From Chloroflexota bacterium (GTDB taxonomy: Bacteria; Chloroflexota; Dehalococcoidia; Lucifugimonadales; Lucifugimonadaceae): DNA of 64,000 nucleotides. The stretch lies in the NCBI GenBank assembly GCA_002730555.1, contig PCAM01000012.1, positions 1-64,000 of the forward strand. Direction: 5' to 3'. Shown here piece by piece: positions 44,949 through 53,697 of the stretch. The notes beneath the pieces are model-generated. The model was not told where the DNA came from. It searched no databases and saw nothing but the letters and a program-made list of their open reading frames with translations. The position numbers and the translations under genes are program-made. The stretch's first letter is position 1. Every line of letters starts with the position of its first letter.

Positions 44949-45944
44949 ATGGCAAGTACCCCTGCAACAGAACGCCGCTCCGGCTCGCCAGCGGCCATCC
45001 TGTACGGACTTATACGGTCGATGCGGCCGAAACAGGCCCCTAAAAACGGTCTGGTTCTCATCGCTCTGTTTTTTACGGTCAACAAATGGTGGGACCTCGA
45101 CCAGGTCGAAAGCATGGCCCACCTTGTGGCGACGAGCTCGGCGGCGACGCTGATCTTCATCATCGTGAGCGGCGTCGTCTATATCGTCAACGACCTGTTC
45201 GACGCCGAGCGTGACCGCGCGCATCCAAAGAAACGCTTCCGGCCAATAGCCTCCGGCATCGTACCAACGGGCGCGGCGTGGGCGGCGGCGGTGCTACTGC
45301 TGATCGGCGCGGTAGCGGGCGCGTTCGTGGTCAGTTTGTCGTTCGGGCTGATCGTCCTGGGGTACTTCGGGCTATCGCAGGGCTACAACCTCGTGTTGAA
45401 AAGCACCGTCATCCTTGACGTGGGAACGCTCGCCACCGGTTTTGTACTGCGGGCTGCGGCTGGCTCAGAGGCGATCGACGGCTTCAAGTTTGGAAGCGGG
45501 GTCGATCAGTTCGAGCTTGAGCTGACTATCTCTCCCTGGCTCTACGTCTGTACCGCCTCCGGTGCATTGCTGATCTCGTTGATGAAACGCCGGGCCGAGC
45601 TTGTGACCGCCGGATCTAACGCCGCCGCCCAACGGCCGATCCTGGGCGAATACAGCGTCGAGCTCATCGATCGGTTCGTGGCGGTAGTCGCGCCGACCAC
45701 CCTCATGGCATACACCCTGTACACCTTTAGTGGCAGCTTCCTCACGGACGTCAATCTGCCCGACAACAACTCGATGATGTTGACCATCCCGTTCGTGGCG
45801 TACGGACTTTTCCGCTATCTCTACCTTGGATACCGGAAGGGAATGGGCGAATCGCCGGAGGAGTTGCTGATCCGGGACCCGGCGCTCCTGGTGACCATCG
45901 TCGGGTGGCTGGCGACCGCCGCACTTGTCCTCGCGCTCAACTGA
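44949..45944 (+). CDS. UbiA-family prenyltransferase, decaprenyl-phosphate phosphoribosyltransferase-like
   Basis: 331 residues from ATG at 44949 (GTG at 44916 is an alternative). About eight membrane helices. The prenyl-diphosphate/Mg motif is NDLFDAERDRAHPKKRFRP, followed by IASGIVP; it fits the DPPR-synthase branch (KxxR-P) better than the aromatic UbiA branch, as do SPWLYVCTASGALLISLMKRRAEL and the LYSGFRYLYL-like end. DPPR synthase attaches PRPP-derived ribose phosphate to polyprenyl phosphate for cell-surface pentose polymers. Presence suggests arabinose-like surface sugars; the partner DprE genes are not in this window. Confidence 0.85.
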   Translation: MASTPATERRSGSPAAILYGLIRSMRPKQAPKNGLVLIALFFTVNKWWDLDQVESMAHLVATSSAATLIFIIVSGVVYIVNDLFDAERDRAHPKKRFRPIASGIVPTGAAWAAAVLLLIGAVAGAFVVSLSFGLIVLGYFGLSQGYNLVLKSTVILDVGTLATGFVLRAAAGSEAIDGFKFGSGVDQFELELTISPWLYVCTASGALLISLMKRRAELVTAGSNAAAQRPILGEYSVELIDRFVAVVAPTTLMAYTLYTFSGSFLTDVNLPDNNSMMLTIPFVAYGLFRYLYLGYRKGMGESPEELLIRDPALLVTIVGWLATAALVLALN

Positions 45945-46048
45945 CGCCCTTAACTATCGCGCGGGCAACGGGTACGCTTCTCATCCGAGCCGGTCAACAA
46001 CGCGCTCTCTTTGTACGGGCCGATTGGCAGCAACGAACTCGCTCGTTT

Positions 46049-46102
46049 CCTGAGGTTCTCGAAGGACGGACGTGGGCGGATAGTCATTCACCCCTACAGT
46101 GG
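46049..46102. repeat. D+C composite repeat
   Basis: CCTGAGGTTCTCGAAGGACG (family D) at 46049-46069 runs into GTGGGCGGATAGTCATTCAC with CCCTACAGTGG (family C) at 46072-46102, showing that the two families travel as one unit. It ends about 30 bases before the Fe-S oxidoreductase start. Confidence 0.65.
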
Positions 46103-46131
46103 TGTGACGCCCAAATACTGAAGGAATGTGA

Positions 46132-48264
46132 ATGCCCCCCGGACGTGAGGATTTTTGGAACATCGGGTACCCGTTGCCCGCGATCCTCGTTTACCTGGCC
46201 GCTCCCATAATCCTTGCCGCCGTGATCTACAGCATCCGCCGCCGGTCGCTGATGTGGCGTCTCGGCAGGCCCGTAGAGGGTTTCGGGCCGATGGGGCCGC
46301 GTATCCGCGAGTTCATCGGGCTCGGCGTCGTCGATCTGCTGGCCCACCGGAAGTTCGTGAAGCGTGAGGTTTACCCGGGGATCATGCACTTCTCCATCTT
46401 CTGGGGCTTCATGATCCTGCTCGTTGCGACCACGGTCGCGGCGGTCGAGTTCAACGTCGAGAAGTACATGCACCGGGAGTTCCCGACGATTGAATACCGA
46501 GTCGCCCTTGGATTTACGTGGGATGTCCTCGGCGGGGCGCTGGCGATGGTCGGCCTGGGCATGGCGGCGTTCCGGCGTTACGTCCTGCGACCCAGCCGCC
46601 TCCACTCTTTCTCCGACAACGGCGTCGTTCTCGGTTATCTTGCGCTGCTCTTGCTTACAGGCTTCCTGATAGAGGGCGCCCGGATTGGCGCAACGGAACT
46701 CAACCAGGCCGACGTCCGGTTCTACGACCCCGGTGTCGCCGGCTGGTCGCCCATCGGCTGGGCCTTCGCCAAAGGCCTCGACGGGATCGCCATCACCACC
46801 TCCGAGATGAGGGACCTCCAGGAGATCATGTGGTGGACCCATGCCGGGATCTTTACCGCCGGGTTCGTGTATATCGCCATCGGCTACAAGCACCTGTCGC
46901 ACATCATGACGAGTCCGGCCAACATCTTCCTCCGGCCCAAAAAGGCGCGGGGGGCGCTCAAACCGATGGGCGATTTCGAGACGCTGGAGACGTTTGGGGC
47001 GAAAGACATCACGGACTTCACGTGGTGGCAGAACCTGAACTTTGACGCCTGCACCAACTGCGGGCGATGCGAAGAGCAGTGCCCGGCATGGGCCTCGGAG
47101 AAACCGCTCTCCCCGCGTGGCGTAATGCAGGACATGAAAGCGTTCATGGCCGAGCGTGCGCCCGTATTGCTGGCGATGCCGGAGGGCGAAACTCCGCCGG
47201 CGCCGGAAGCAGCAATGGTCGGCGAGGTGATCACGGAGGACGTGCTGTGGTCCTGCACGTCCTGCGGCGCGTGCGTCGAGGCGTGCCCGGTCTTTATTAA
47301 CCATATCGACACGATCGTGGACATGCGCCGCTACCTCGTGCTTGAGGAGTCACGCCTGCCGGAGACGGCGCAGGCGGCGCTCATGAGCCTTGAACAGCGC
47401 GGCCACCCGTGGCAGGGCACCACCCTGACCCGCACGAGCTGGCTGGAGGGACAGGTTGTCCCGACCATCGAGGAGAACCCGGACGCCGATGTCCTGCTCT
47501 GGGTCGGCTGCACCGGAGCGCTGGTGGAGCGCAACGTGCAGGTGACGCGGGCGGCGGCATCAATCCTGAAAAAAGCAGGCGTTAATTACGCCGTGCTCGG
47601 CAACTCGGAGACATGCACCGGCGATCCGGCCCGGCGCATGGGCAACGAGTACCTGTACGCCATGCTCGCCGAGCAAAACATCGAGACGCTCAAGGCGATC
47701 AACCCGAAGACGATCCTGACGACCTGCCCGCACTGCTTCAACACGATGAAGAACGAGTACCCGCAGTTCGGCGGCGTGTTCAATGTGCGGCACTACTCGG
47801 AGTACATGGCGGGGCTGATCGACGACGGCAAGCTGCGGGCGCTGGCGACGGTAAGCGCCGAGAAGACAACGTATCACGACTCCTGTTTCCTCGGGCGCCA
47901 CAACGGGATTTACGACGCCCCTCGCCGTATTGCTGCCGCCATCCCTGGGCTGGAAGTGGTCGAGATGAGCCGCTGCAAAGAGCGGGGGTTCTGCTGTGGC
48001 GCCGGCGGCGGGCGAATGTGGATGGAGGAGGACGGCACCCGTATCAACCACATGCGCACCGATCAGTTTTTGGAGACTGACGGCGATTCCATATCGATGT
48101 CCTGCCCGTTCTGCCTGCAGATGATGGAGGAAGGGATCGGGTCCAAAGGGGTGGAAGATACGAAGAGCGCCAAGGATCTGCTGGAGATCATGGACGCCAG
48201 CCTTGAGGGTTCCGGGGCAAGTGCGGAAACCCAGGCCTCCAACCCTGTCGGATCGGCGGACTAA
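46132..48264 (+). CDS. membrane-bound Fe-S oxidoreductase (FadF/HdrDE-like)
   Basis: 710 residues; GAAGGAA precedes ATG. N-terminal membrane part of about five to six helices to about residue 270 (NarI/HdrE-like, with His in HFSIFWGFMILL and WWTHAGIFTAGFVY as haem-ligand candidates). Two 4Fe-4S motifs follow, CTNCGRCEEQCP near 307 and CTSCGACVEACP near 375. Then two CCG (heterodisulfide reductase D) domains with WVGCTGA, CPHCFNTM, DSCFLGRHNGIYD and GFCCGAGGGRMWM. Relatives pass electrons from ETF or lactate/glycolate-type dehydrogenases to menaquinone. With nearby crotonases and acyl-CoA ligase, a beta-oxidation ETF:quinone role is the likeliest inference. Confidence 0.9.
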   Translation: MPPGREDFWNIGYPLPAILVYLAAPIILAAVIYSIRRRSLMWRLGRPVEGFGPMGPRIREFIGLGVVDLLAHRKFVKREVYPGIMHFSIFWGFMILLVATTVAAVEFNVEKYMHREFPTIEYRVALGFTWDVLGGALAMVGLGMAAFRRYVLRPSRLHSFSDNGVVLGYLALLLLTGFLIEGARIGATELNQADVRFYDPGVAGWSPIGWAFAKGLDGIAITTSEMRDLQEIMWWTHAGIFTAGFVYIAIGYKHLSHIMTSPANIFLRPKKARGALKPMGDFETLETFGAKDITDFTWWQNLNFDACTNCGRCEEQCPAWASEKPLSPRGVMQDMKAFMAERAPVLLAMPEGETPPAPEAAMVGEVITEDVLWSCTSCGACVEACPVFINHIDTIVDMRRYLVLEESRLPETAQAALMSLEQRGHPWQGTTLTRTSWLEGQVVPTIEENPDADVLLWVGCTGALVERNVQVTRAAASILKKAGVNYAVLGNSETCTGDPARRMGNEYLYAMLAEQNIETLKAINPKTILTTCPHCFNTMKNEYPQFGGVFNVRHYSEYMAGLIDDGKLRALATVSAEKTTYHDSCFLGRHNGIYDAPRRIAAAIPGLEVVEMSRCKERGFCCGAGGGRMWMEEDGTRINHMRTDQFLETDGDSISMSCPFCLQMMEEGIGSKGVEDTKSAKDLLEIMDASLEGSGASAETQASNPVGSAD

Positions 48265-48271
48265 GTCTCCA

Positions 48272-49183
48272 ATGCCGCGACGCGAATCAACCGCAAAACG
48301 CCGCTCTACAAGCACCAGCGCATTCGGCGCGAGCGGTCGTATTTCGCACGACGCGTCTGCGTATTACTCGCGCGCATTCCAGCCCGAAATCGACGCCCGT
48401 AACGTCGGCGAGACGGCGGCGGCGCCGGAGGAATCGCTGGACCGGATTTACGCCCACACGAGCGAGAACATGCACGAGTTGCCGGACGGCAGCGTTCACC
48501 TGATGGTCACCTCGCCGCCCTACAACGTCGGCAAGGAGTACGACGAAGACCTGACGATGGAGGATTACCGCGATCTGTTGCAGCGGGTGCTCGCCGAGAC
48601 CTGGCGCGTGACCGCCCCGGGCGGCCGGGCCTGCGTCAACGTGGCAAACCTTGGCCGCAAGCCTTACATCCCGCTGCACGCGTACATTATCGCAGGCGCG
48701 TCCGAAATCGGCTTCCAGATGCGCGGCGAGATTATCTGGGACAAGGGCGCCGGGGTCGGGGCATCCACGGCTTGGGGAAGCTGGATGTCGGCCTCAAACC
48801 CGACGCTCCGGGACACCCATGAGTACATTCTCGTTTTCCAAAAACCGCATCCAAAGACCGGCTTCGGACGACGTGCCCCCGAAGGCGGCGAGAACACCAT
48901 CGACAAAGAGGATTTCCTGGAGTCGACTAAGTCAGTCTGGCGCTTCAGCCCGCAGTCGGCAAAACGGGCGAACCACCCCGCCCCGTTCCCGGTGGAATTG
49001 CCGCGCAGGTTGATCCAGCTTTATACCTACACCGGGGACGTCGTTCTCGACCCATTCATCGGAACGGGTGCGACGGCGATGGCTGCGGCGGTGGCGGGTA
49101 GGCGCTACGTGGGATACGACACGTCCGCCGAGTACTGCGCTATCGCTGAGGATCGAATCGCTGAGGCGCTTTCAGGGGACTGA
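48272..49183 (+). CDS. DNA methyltransferase, beta-class, orphan
   Basis: 303 residues from ATG at 48272, seven bases after the oxidoreductase stop. Catalytic motif IV TSPPYNVGKEYDE is at about 80-92 and comes before the SAM motif I LDPFIGTGATAMA at about 259-271, which is the beta arrangement. SPPY rather than DPPY is typical of N4-cytosine enzymes but occurs in some N6-adenine ones. The final YVGYDTSAEYCAIAEDRI is motif III/II-like. The 60-residue N-terminal extension is Ser/Arg-rich. No restriction endonuclease lies next to it, so it may act epigenetically. Target sequence unknown. Confidence 0.9.
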   Translation: MPRRESTAKRRSTSTSAFGASGRISHDASAYYSRAFQPEIDARNVGETAAAPEESLDRIYAHTSENMHELPDGSVHLMVTSPPYNVGKEYDEDLTMEDYRDLLQRVLAETWRVTAPGGRACVNVANLGRKPYIPLHAYIIAGASEIGFQMRGEIIWDKGAGVGASTAWGSWMSASNPTLRDTHEYILVFQKPHPKTGFGRRAPEGGENTIDKEDFLESTKSVWRFSPQSAKRANHPAPFPVELPRRLIQLYTYTGDVVLDPFIGTGATAMAAAVAGRRYVGYDTSAEYCAIAEDRIAEALSGD

Positions 49184-50055
49184 TACGGCGATTCAGGCCG
49201 GAGACAGTGACCCGGGCGCCAACGCGTTACCCCACGACCGGCCCAACACACTCCCACACCGTCATTCCCACGCAGTGAGGAATCCGGAACACGCAGCTTT
49301 CGTCGTCACAAAAGTCGATAACGGAAACCGTGTCTGAATCCCGACTACTCGAGAATGAGGGAGTGGGCAGGTTTCCCCACATAAATACCCGAAACCGTGT
49401 AAACACGCGATGCGTTTAGCTATGGGGGATCGGTGGGAAACGCTAACGTCGCTACACGCCCTGTTCCCCCAGGGCTGCTCCTGGCGCCCCTGCCCACCCC
49501 CCACTCATGTGGACCGCAGGGGCGCTTTTATTGCTTATTGTCCGTCCCCTCCGCCGAGCCGAGGAAAGGGCGGGGCGTGGTCATTGTCTTCGGTGCTCGG
49601 TGTGTTAGTGAAGTTCCCTCGCCCTTCCGGGAATGGAAGGATCGGGTTGACTGGACGGGCGTTCAGGGCATCGTAGGGGCGTATGACAATACGCCCTCCC
49701 CCTCTCCCATACGGATGAGGGTTGGGGTGAGGAGGACCGCGGACAGGCGATCGGTGCACCAGCGCGCTGCCGCACGCTCCGGCCCTTCGAGAGCCTCAAA
49801 GCGCTGGTGCGGAGTTGAGATACGCAGGTGCGGTGCTCAGGACACCCGAGTAGCCATGAGTGTGGCTCCGCCTTGAATCGGCGCAGATAGTGAGAGGAGC
49901 TTCTCCCTCATCCTGCACCTTCTCCCGTTGGGAGAAGGGTCGCCACGCATACGTGTCCTTCCATCTTAGGTCGTTTTCGATTCCCGACGGACACCACGGA
50001 GGTACGACGGCCTCTCGGCGCCTCCCCGGAAAACACAGAGATCCAGAACAAAACG
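49184..50055. repeat. 872-bp gene-free repeat mosaic
   Basis: No credible gene. Recognisable units: A-like GTCATTCCCACGCAGTGAGG with AATCC from 49259; GTAGGGGCGTATGACAATAC with GCCC at 49673-49696 (C); CCCTCCCCCTCTCCCATACG with GATGAGGGTTGGGGTGAGG at 49694-49732 (B); GGCCCTTCGAGAGCCTCAAA at 49781-49801 (D, inverted); CTCCCTCATCCTGCACCTTC with TCCCGTTGGGAGAAGG at 49903-49938 (B). It is the longest repeat cluster in the window. Frames such as 49433-49876 merely read through repeats. Confidence 0.7.
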
Positions 50056-50526
50056 GTGCTGGCATTCCTGCGATCCGCGGCGCGCGTCTTCGAATCTGAA
50101 CTGGGCATCGACGTTCAACTGACGGGCGAAGAGATGCGCCAAGACTCCGTAACGACAGAAGACATCTCAGTCTTTCTGCGTGTCAGCGGGCAGATCAAGG
50201 GCAGTATTTATTTCGGCATGGACCGGGCGGTGGCGCTTGAGCTTCTCACAATCGAACGGCGGCACCCGGCTTCCGGCATCGGCGTCAAATCCATAACGAA
50301 CTGGAACAGGTTGGTCGGACGGATCGGCGGCCACGTTCAATGTGAATTCGCTGACGCGGGCTACAGCGTGGGTATCTCTTCGGCGTCGACAATCCGGCCG
50401 ATTGGGATGAAGATAGCGCGTTTCAGTGCTTTCCATATCGTGGCGAACCTGGATATCGAAAAAGATCCCATCACAGCGCACATGAGCCTCCGACGGTCGA
50501 CCTCAGAGGGCGTTCTCGCAGCCTGA
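50056..50526 (+). CDS. CheX/CheC-like domain protein, possibly catalytically inactive
   Basis: 156 residues from GTG at 50056, the first usable start in the frame. The pattern FLRSAARVFESELGIDVQL, SVFLRVSGQIKGSIYFGMDRAVALELL, then GYSVGISSASTIRPIGMKI follows CheX (domain of unknown oligomeric CheY-P phosphatases). The catalytic E-x-x-N in the middle helix (normally SALxELxNMIxG) reads KSITNWNRLVGRIGG here, so phosphatase activity is doubtful. No chemotaxis or flagellar gene is near. It may be a structural or signalling adaptor. The gap before it is repeat DNA. Confidence 0.7.
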   Translation: MLAFLRSAARVFESELGIDVQLTGEEMRQDSVTTEDISVFLRVSGQIKGSIYFGMDRAVALELLTIERRHPASGIGVKSITNWNRLVGRIGGHVQCEFADAGYSVGISSASTIRPIGMKIARFSAFHIVANLDIEKDPITAHMSLRRSTSEGVLAA

Positions 50527-50591
50527 CCTGCGAGCCGGTCAATCCCGGCGAGGCCACTGCGTAGAACCGGGACGAGGCCGGGAACCGGTGT

Positions 50592-51497
50592 CTACTCACG
50601 TGGCCGCGCACTGTAATCGCCGTAAGGCGTGTCACGCCATGCCACCGCGGCCCGGAAACCGCCCTCTTTCATCGTGTCCTGCCAGGTGTACGAATGCTCC
50701 GTGAACTGGCCGGCGGCGTCGAGGTCCGTGCTTGAGCGGACGGACGAGTAGATGCCCATGTTCTCGTAGAAGCGGTTCATGTTGAGCTTGAGGATCGCCA
50801 AGTTGTCCGCCGTCATGTTTGCGATGCGATCCGCCAGCGCTATCGTCCTGTCCTCCAGCTCGTCCTCCGGCCAGGCGTAGTTGATCATCCCCATCTCTTC
50901 CGCTTCGGTCCCGGTCACCGGGTCGCCGGTGAGATAAAGCTCTTTGGCCTTGCGCATGCCGATCACAAGTGGCCAGATAACGCCGGTGCGGCTCGTTCCC
51001 ATGCCGCGCAGGCCCGGGTGCCCCAGCTGCGCGTCTTCCGTGGCGACCACGAGATCGGCCATCATCGCAAGCTCACACCCGCCGGCAATGGCGAAACCGT
51101 GGACCTGGGCGATCGTCACCTTCGCCATGTTCCAGAAGTACATGTGGATATCGGTTATCTGTTGCATCGACGTCCGTATGCCCATCAGCATGCGGCGGTT
51201 CTTGCCGTCCACTACCTTGTGGCTGCGCACCTGGCCGTCTGATCCTTCGCCGCGCGGCGTGGTGATGTCGTAACCGGCGCAGAACGCCCTGCCCGAACCC
51301 CTGACGATGATGGCGCGCACGCCGTCGTCCGCCTCCAGCTCGTGCAGCACGTCCCAGAATTCGTAGAGCAACTCCTGCGACAGCGCGTTGAGCTTCTCCG
51401 GTCGGTTGAGCGTCACACGGGCGACACGCCCGTCGGTTCCAACACGATCGATCAAAAGGTTCTCGTATTTGTCTGACCCTGCATCATTCTCAGGCAT
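50592..51497 (-). CDS. enoyl-CoA hydratase/isomerase (crotonase family)
   Basis: 301 residues from ATG at 51497 (GGAGG seven bases upstream). Crotonase signatures: RVTLNRPEKLNALSQELLYEF, GSGRAFCAGYDITTPRG (first oxyanion Gly region), VHGFAIAGGCELAMMADLVVATEDAQLGHPGLRGMGTSRTG (second oxyanion Gly and active-site loop). It binds an acyl-CoA and hydrates, isomerises or dechlorinates an enoyl/3-oxo-type substrate; the specific reaction is not deducible because GHPGLRGM lacks the usual Glu of PEIxLG. It has a longer C-terminal region than classical ECH. Confidence 0.9.
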   Translation of the reverse strand: MPENDAGSDKYENLLIDRVGTDGRVARVTLNRPEKLNALSQELLYEFWDVLHELEADDGVRAIIVRGSGRAFCAGYDITTPRGEGSDGQVRSHKVVDGKNRRMLMGIRTSMQQITDIHMYFWNMAKVTIAQVHGFAIAGGCELAMMADLVVATEDAQLGHPGLRGMGTSRTGVIWPLVIGMRKAKELYLTGDPVTGTEAEEMGMINYAWPEDELEDRTIALADRIANMTADNLAILKLNMNRFYENMGIYSSVRSSTDLDAAGQFTEHSYTWQDTMKEGGFRAAVAWRDTPYGDYSARPRE

Positions 51498-51723
51498 CGT
51501 TCGCCTCCACCAGCTTGTTGGATAGTCCACCCCATGCGGGTGGCATGGTCTGAATTGGCTGAGCGGATTCTAAATCTCCCAACATCGATGCGGAGATAAA
51601 CTTGGCATGAAGACTTCACGGATTCCTCACGTGAGTTCGGGCAAGGTGTGCGAGGCTCCCGCAATTGGCAGCCGCGTTCGCGCCAGCGCCGTGATCTCGC
51701 GTCAAGTCAATAGGAGGATTCCC

Positions 51724-52803
51724 GTGGACATCGGCTTGATGTTTTTGTTCAGCGACTTCTCGAAACTCTCCCAGAAGCAGACCTTTTCGGAGGTCTTGGA
51801 AGAGATCGATTACGCGGAAGAGCTCGGTTTTGATTCGGTCTGGCTTCCCGAGCACCATTTCGCGACACCCGGACTTCTAGGCAACCCTCTCGTGCTCGCA
51901 GCGGCTGTGGCCGAACGAACCGAGCGTATTAAGATCGGCATCGCCGCCACCGTGCTGCCGTTCCAGCATCCTCTGCGGATCGCCGAAGACGCCGCGCTCG
52001 TGGACGTCCTCAGCAACGGCCGACTCATGCTCGGCGTCGGGAGGGGCTGGCAGGTCCCGGAGTTTGAGACGTTCCAGATCGACCAGACGCAGTCACGTGA
52101 GATGTTCGCCGAGAGCCTGGATATCATCACGAAAGCCTGGACGGAAGACTCCTTCTCGTACGAGGGCAAGTTCTGGCAGTTCAAAGATGTTTCGACATTC
52201 CCGAAGCCGGTCCAGAAACCATATCCACCAATCTTATGGACCGTGGTGACTCCCGGTTCGTACGAAAAGGCCGCTATTGAGGGCTACTCGGTGATCCGTT
52301 CGCTGAACTTCGTGTCGCTGGACACAGTCGAGATCGGCACCGCGGCCTTCAGGGCCGAGATCGAGAAACAGGGCAAGCAGCTTTCAGATTACGAAATGCC
52401 CCTAACAGCCAAAGTGTACGTTGCTCCGACCGACGAGGAAGCAGAACGGGATGCAGCGCCCAACGCGCGGTGGTTCTACAACGCCCTTTCGGCGTTCCTG
52501 CCAGGTGCGCCCGGGCGGACGAAGCCGACAAGTGGATACGAGGAGTACCCGGACCAACCGGGAGCGGTGGCCCAGGCCGCAGCCGACGACCTCTGGACGT
52601 GGGGAACGGCGTACGGATCGCCCGAAACCGTCCTGAAAAAGCTCCGCGACTACCAGGCACGTACCTTCACCAACCACTGGATGTCATGGATGCGCATCGG
52701 CGAGCTTCCCCACGACAAGGTCATGAAGTCGATGGAGCTGTTCGCAAAAGAAGTGATGCCAGCATTGCGGGAAGACGCAGAGGCAGAGGTCAGCGCCGAT
52801 TAA
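51724..52803 (+). CDS. LLM-class flavin-dependent oxidoreductase
   Basis: 359 residues from GTG at 51724 with AGGAGG eight bases upstream. Bacterial luciferase-type TIM barrel: LGFDSVWLPEHHFATPG (F420/FMN substrate motif with WxxEHH), KIGIAATVLPFQHPLRIAEDAALVDVLSNGRLMLGVGRG, SREMFAESLDIITKAW, VSTFPKPVQKPYPPILWTVVTPGSYEKAA. Such enzymes use FMNH2 or F420 to oxygenate or desulfonate organic compounds. Large families of these are characteristic of some uncultured Chloroflexota; that context is established knowledge, not seen here. Followed by a strong terminator. Confidence 0.92.
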   Translation: MDIGLMFLFSDFSKLSQKQTFSEVLEEIDYAEELGFDSVWLPEHHFATPGLLGNPLVLAAAVAERTERIKIGIAATVLPFQHPLRIAEDAALVDVLSNGRLMLGVGRGWQVPEFETFQIDQTQSREMFAESLDIITKAWTEDSFSYEGKFWQFKDVSTFPKPVQKPYPPILWTVVTPGSYEKAAIEGYSVIRSLNFVSLDTVEIGTAAFRAEIEKQGKQLSDYEMPLTAKVYVAPTDEEAERDAAPNARWFYNALSAFLPGAPGRTKPTSGYEEYPDQPGAVAQAAADDLWTWGTAYGSPETVLKKLRDYQARTFTNHWMSWMRIGELPHDKVMKSMELFAKEVMPALREDAEAEVSAD

Positions 52804-52824
52804 ATAGCCCGCTCCCGATGGTCC

Positions 52825-52899
52825 AAAATACCTGAGATGCGGTAGCCTCGCCCTCTCGCTTGGTCGAGCAGGCGAGGCACGTGACTCAGGTATTTTTAT
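52825..52899. terminator. long bidirectional hairpin terminator
   Basis: AAAATACCTGAG (52825-52836) pairs with CTCAGGTATTTT (52885-52896), enclosing GCCTCGCC (52845-52852) and GGCGAGGC (52871-52878). The outer 12-bp stem is perfect, followed by TATT. It terminates the LLM gene and its A-run on the other strand allows use in both directions. The SDR gene starts about 30 bases further, so it could also act in cis as an attenuator. Confidence 0.8.
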
Positions 52900-52929
52900 T
52901 TGCCAAATTCGCAAGCATCGGAGGACTTC

Positions 52930-53697
52930 ATGCCCAGACAGGTCGACGGACGAGTGGCGCTGGTGACGGGCGCTGGATCGGGGATCGGCCGCGCGACGGC
53001 GCTCCGGTTTGGGGCGGAAGGCGCACGTGTGGTTGTAGCGGATATAGTGCTGCAAGCGGGCGAGGAAACGGCGCGGCTGGTCCAGGACGCCGGGGGTGAG
53101 GCGCTGGCCGTGCGTGTCGACGTGACCGACGAAGATTCTGTTCGTTCGATGGTCGAGTTCACGGTGTCCCGGTACGGCAGGTTGGACTGCGCTCACAACA
53201 ACGCCGGTATTCTCGGTCCGGTTGCCGAGATGACTGAGTACCCCCGAGCGGATTATGATCAGGTGATCTCCGTCAACGTGACGGGCGTTTGGCTGTGTAT
53301 GCAGGCAGAGCTGCGTCAGATGCTTACGCAAGACCCGCCACAAGGCGGCCATTCGATCGTCAACACAGCGTCCGTCGCGGGGCTCGTTGGCAGCCCGACG
53401 ATACCAGCATACTCGGCGAGCAAGCATGCAGTGGTGGGTATGACGAACTCGGCGGCACGGGGCTACGGGAAGCGCGGGATACGCGTGAACTCGGTCTGCC
53501 CCGCCCTCGTCGACACCCCGCTTGCGCAACCGCTGTTTGAGAACGCCGAGTCCGAGGAACGGATGCGCCTCCGTCAGGCGGTTGGCCGTTTTGGGGACGT
53601 AGAAGAGATCGCTTCAACCGTTGTCTGGCTTTCTTCCGGCGACGCCTCGTTCATCACGGGAACGCCCATGAGAGTGGACGGCGGCGCGCTGGCGTAG
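52930..53697 (+). CDS. short-chain dehydrogenase/reductase
   Basis: 255 residues from ATG at 52930 (GGAGG about six bases before). Cofactor motif TGAGSGIG at 13-20, HNNAGILG near 89-96, catalytic Ser148 in NTASVAG, Tyr161 and Lys165 in AYSASKHA, and RVNSVCPALVDTPL. The Asp in VVVADIV at about 38 suggests NAD(H) preference. Oxidises or reduces an alcohol/ketone group; substrate not deducible. The C-terminal ITGTPMRVDGGALA is standard. Confidence 0.95.
   Translation: MPRQVDGRVALVTGAGSGIGRATALRFGAEGARVVVADIVLQAGEETARLVQDAGGEALAVRVDVTDEDSVRSMVEFTVSRYGRLDCAHNNAGILGPVAEMTEYPRADYDQVISVNVTGVWLCMQAELRQMLTQDPPQGGHSIVNTASVAGLVGSPTIPAYSASKHAVVGMTNSAARGYGKRGIRVNSVCPALVDTPLAQPLFENAESEERMRLRQAVGRFGDVEEIASTVVWLSSGDASFITGTPMRVDGGALA

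Noticed and set aside
49433-49876. 147-codon plus frame and neighbours in the repeat desert
   Set aside because: They read through short palindromic repeats (CCCTCTCCC and GTAGGGGCG types) and change frame at each unit.
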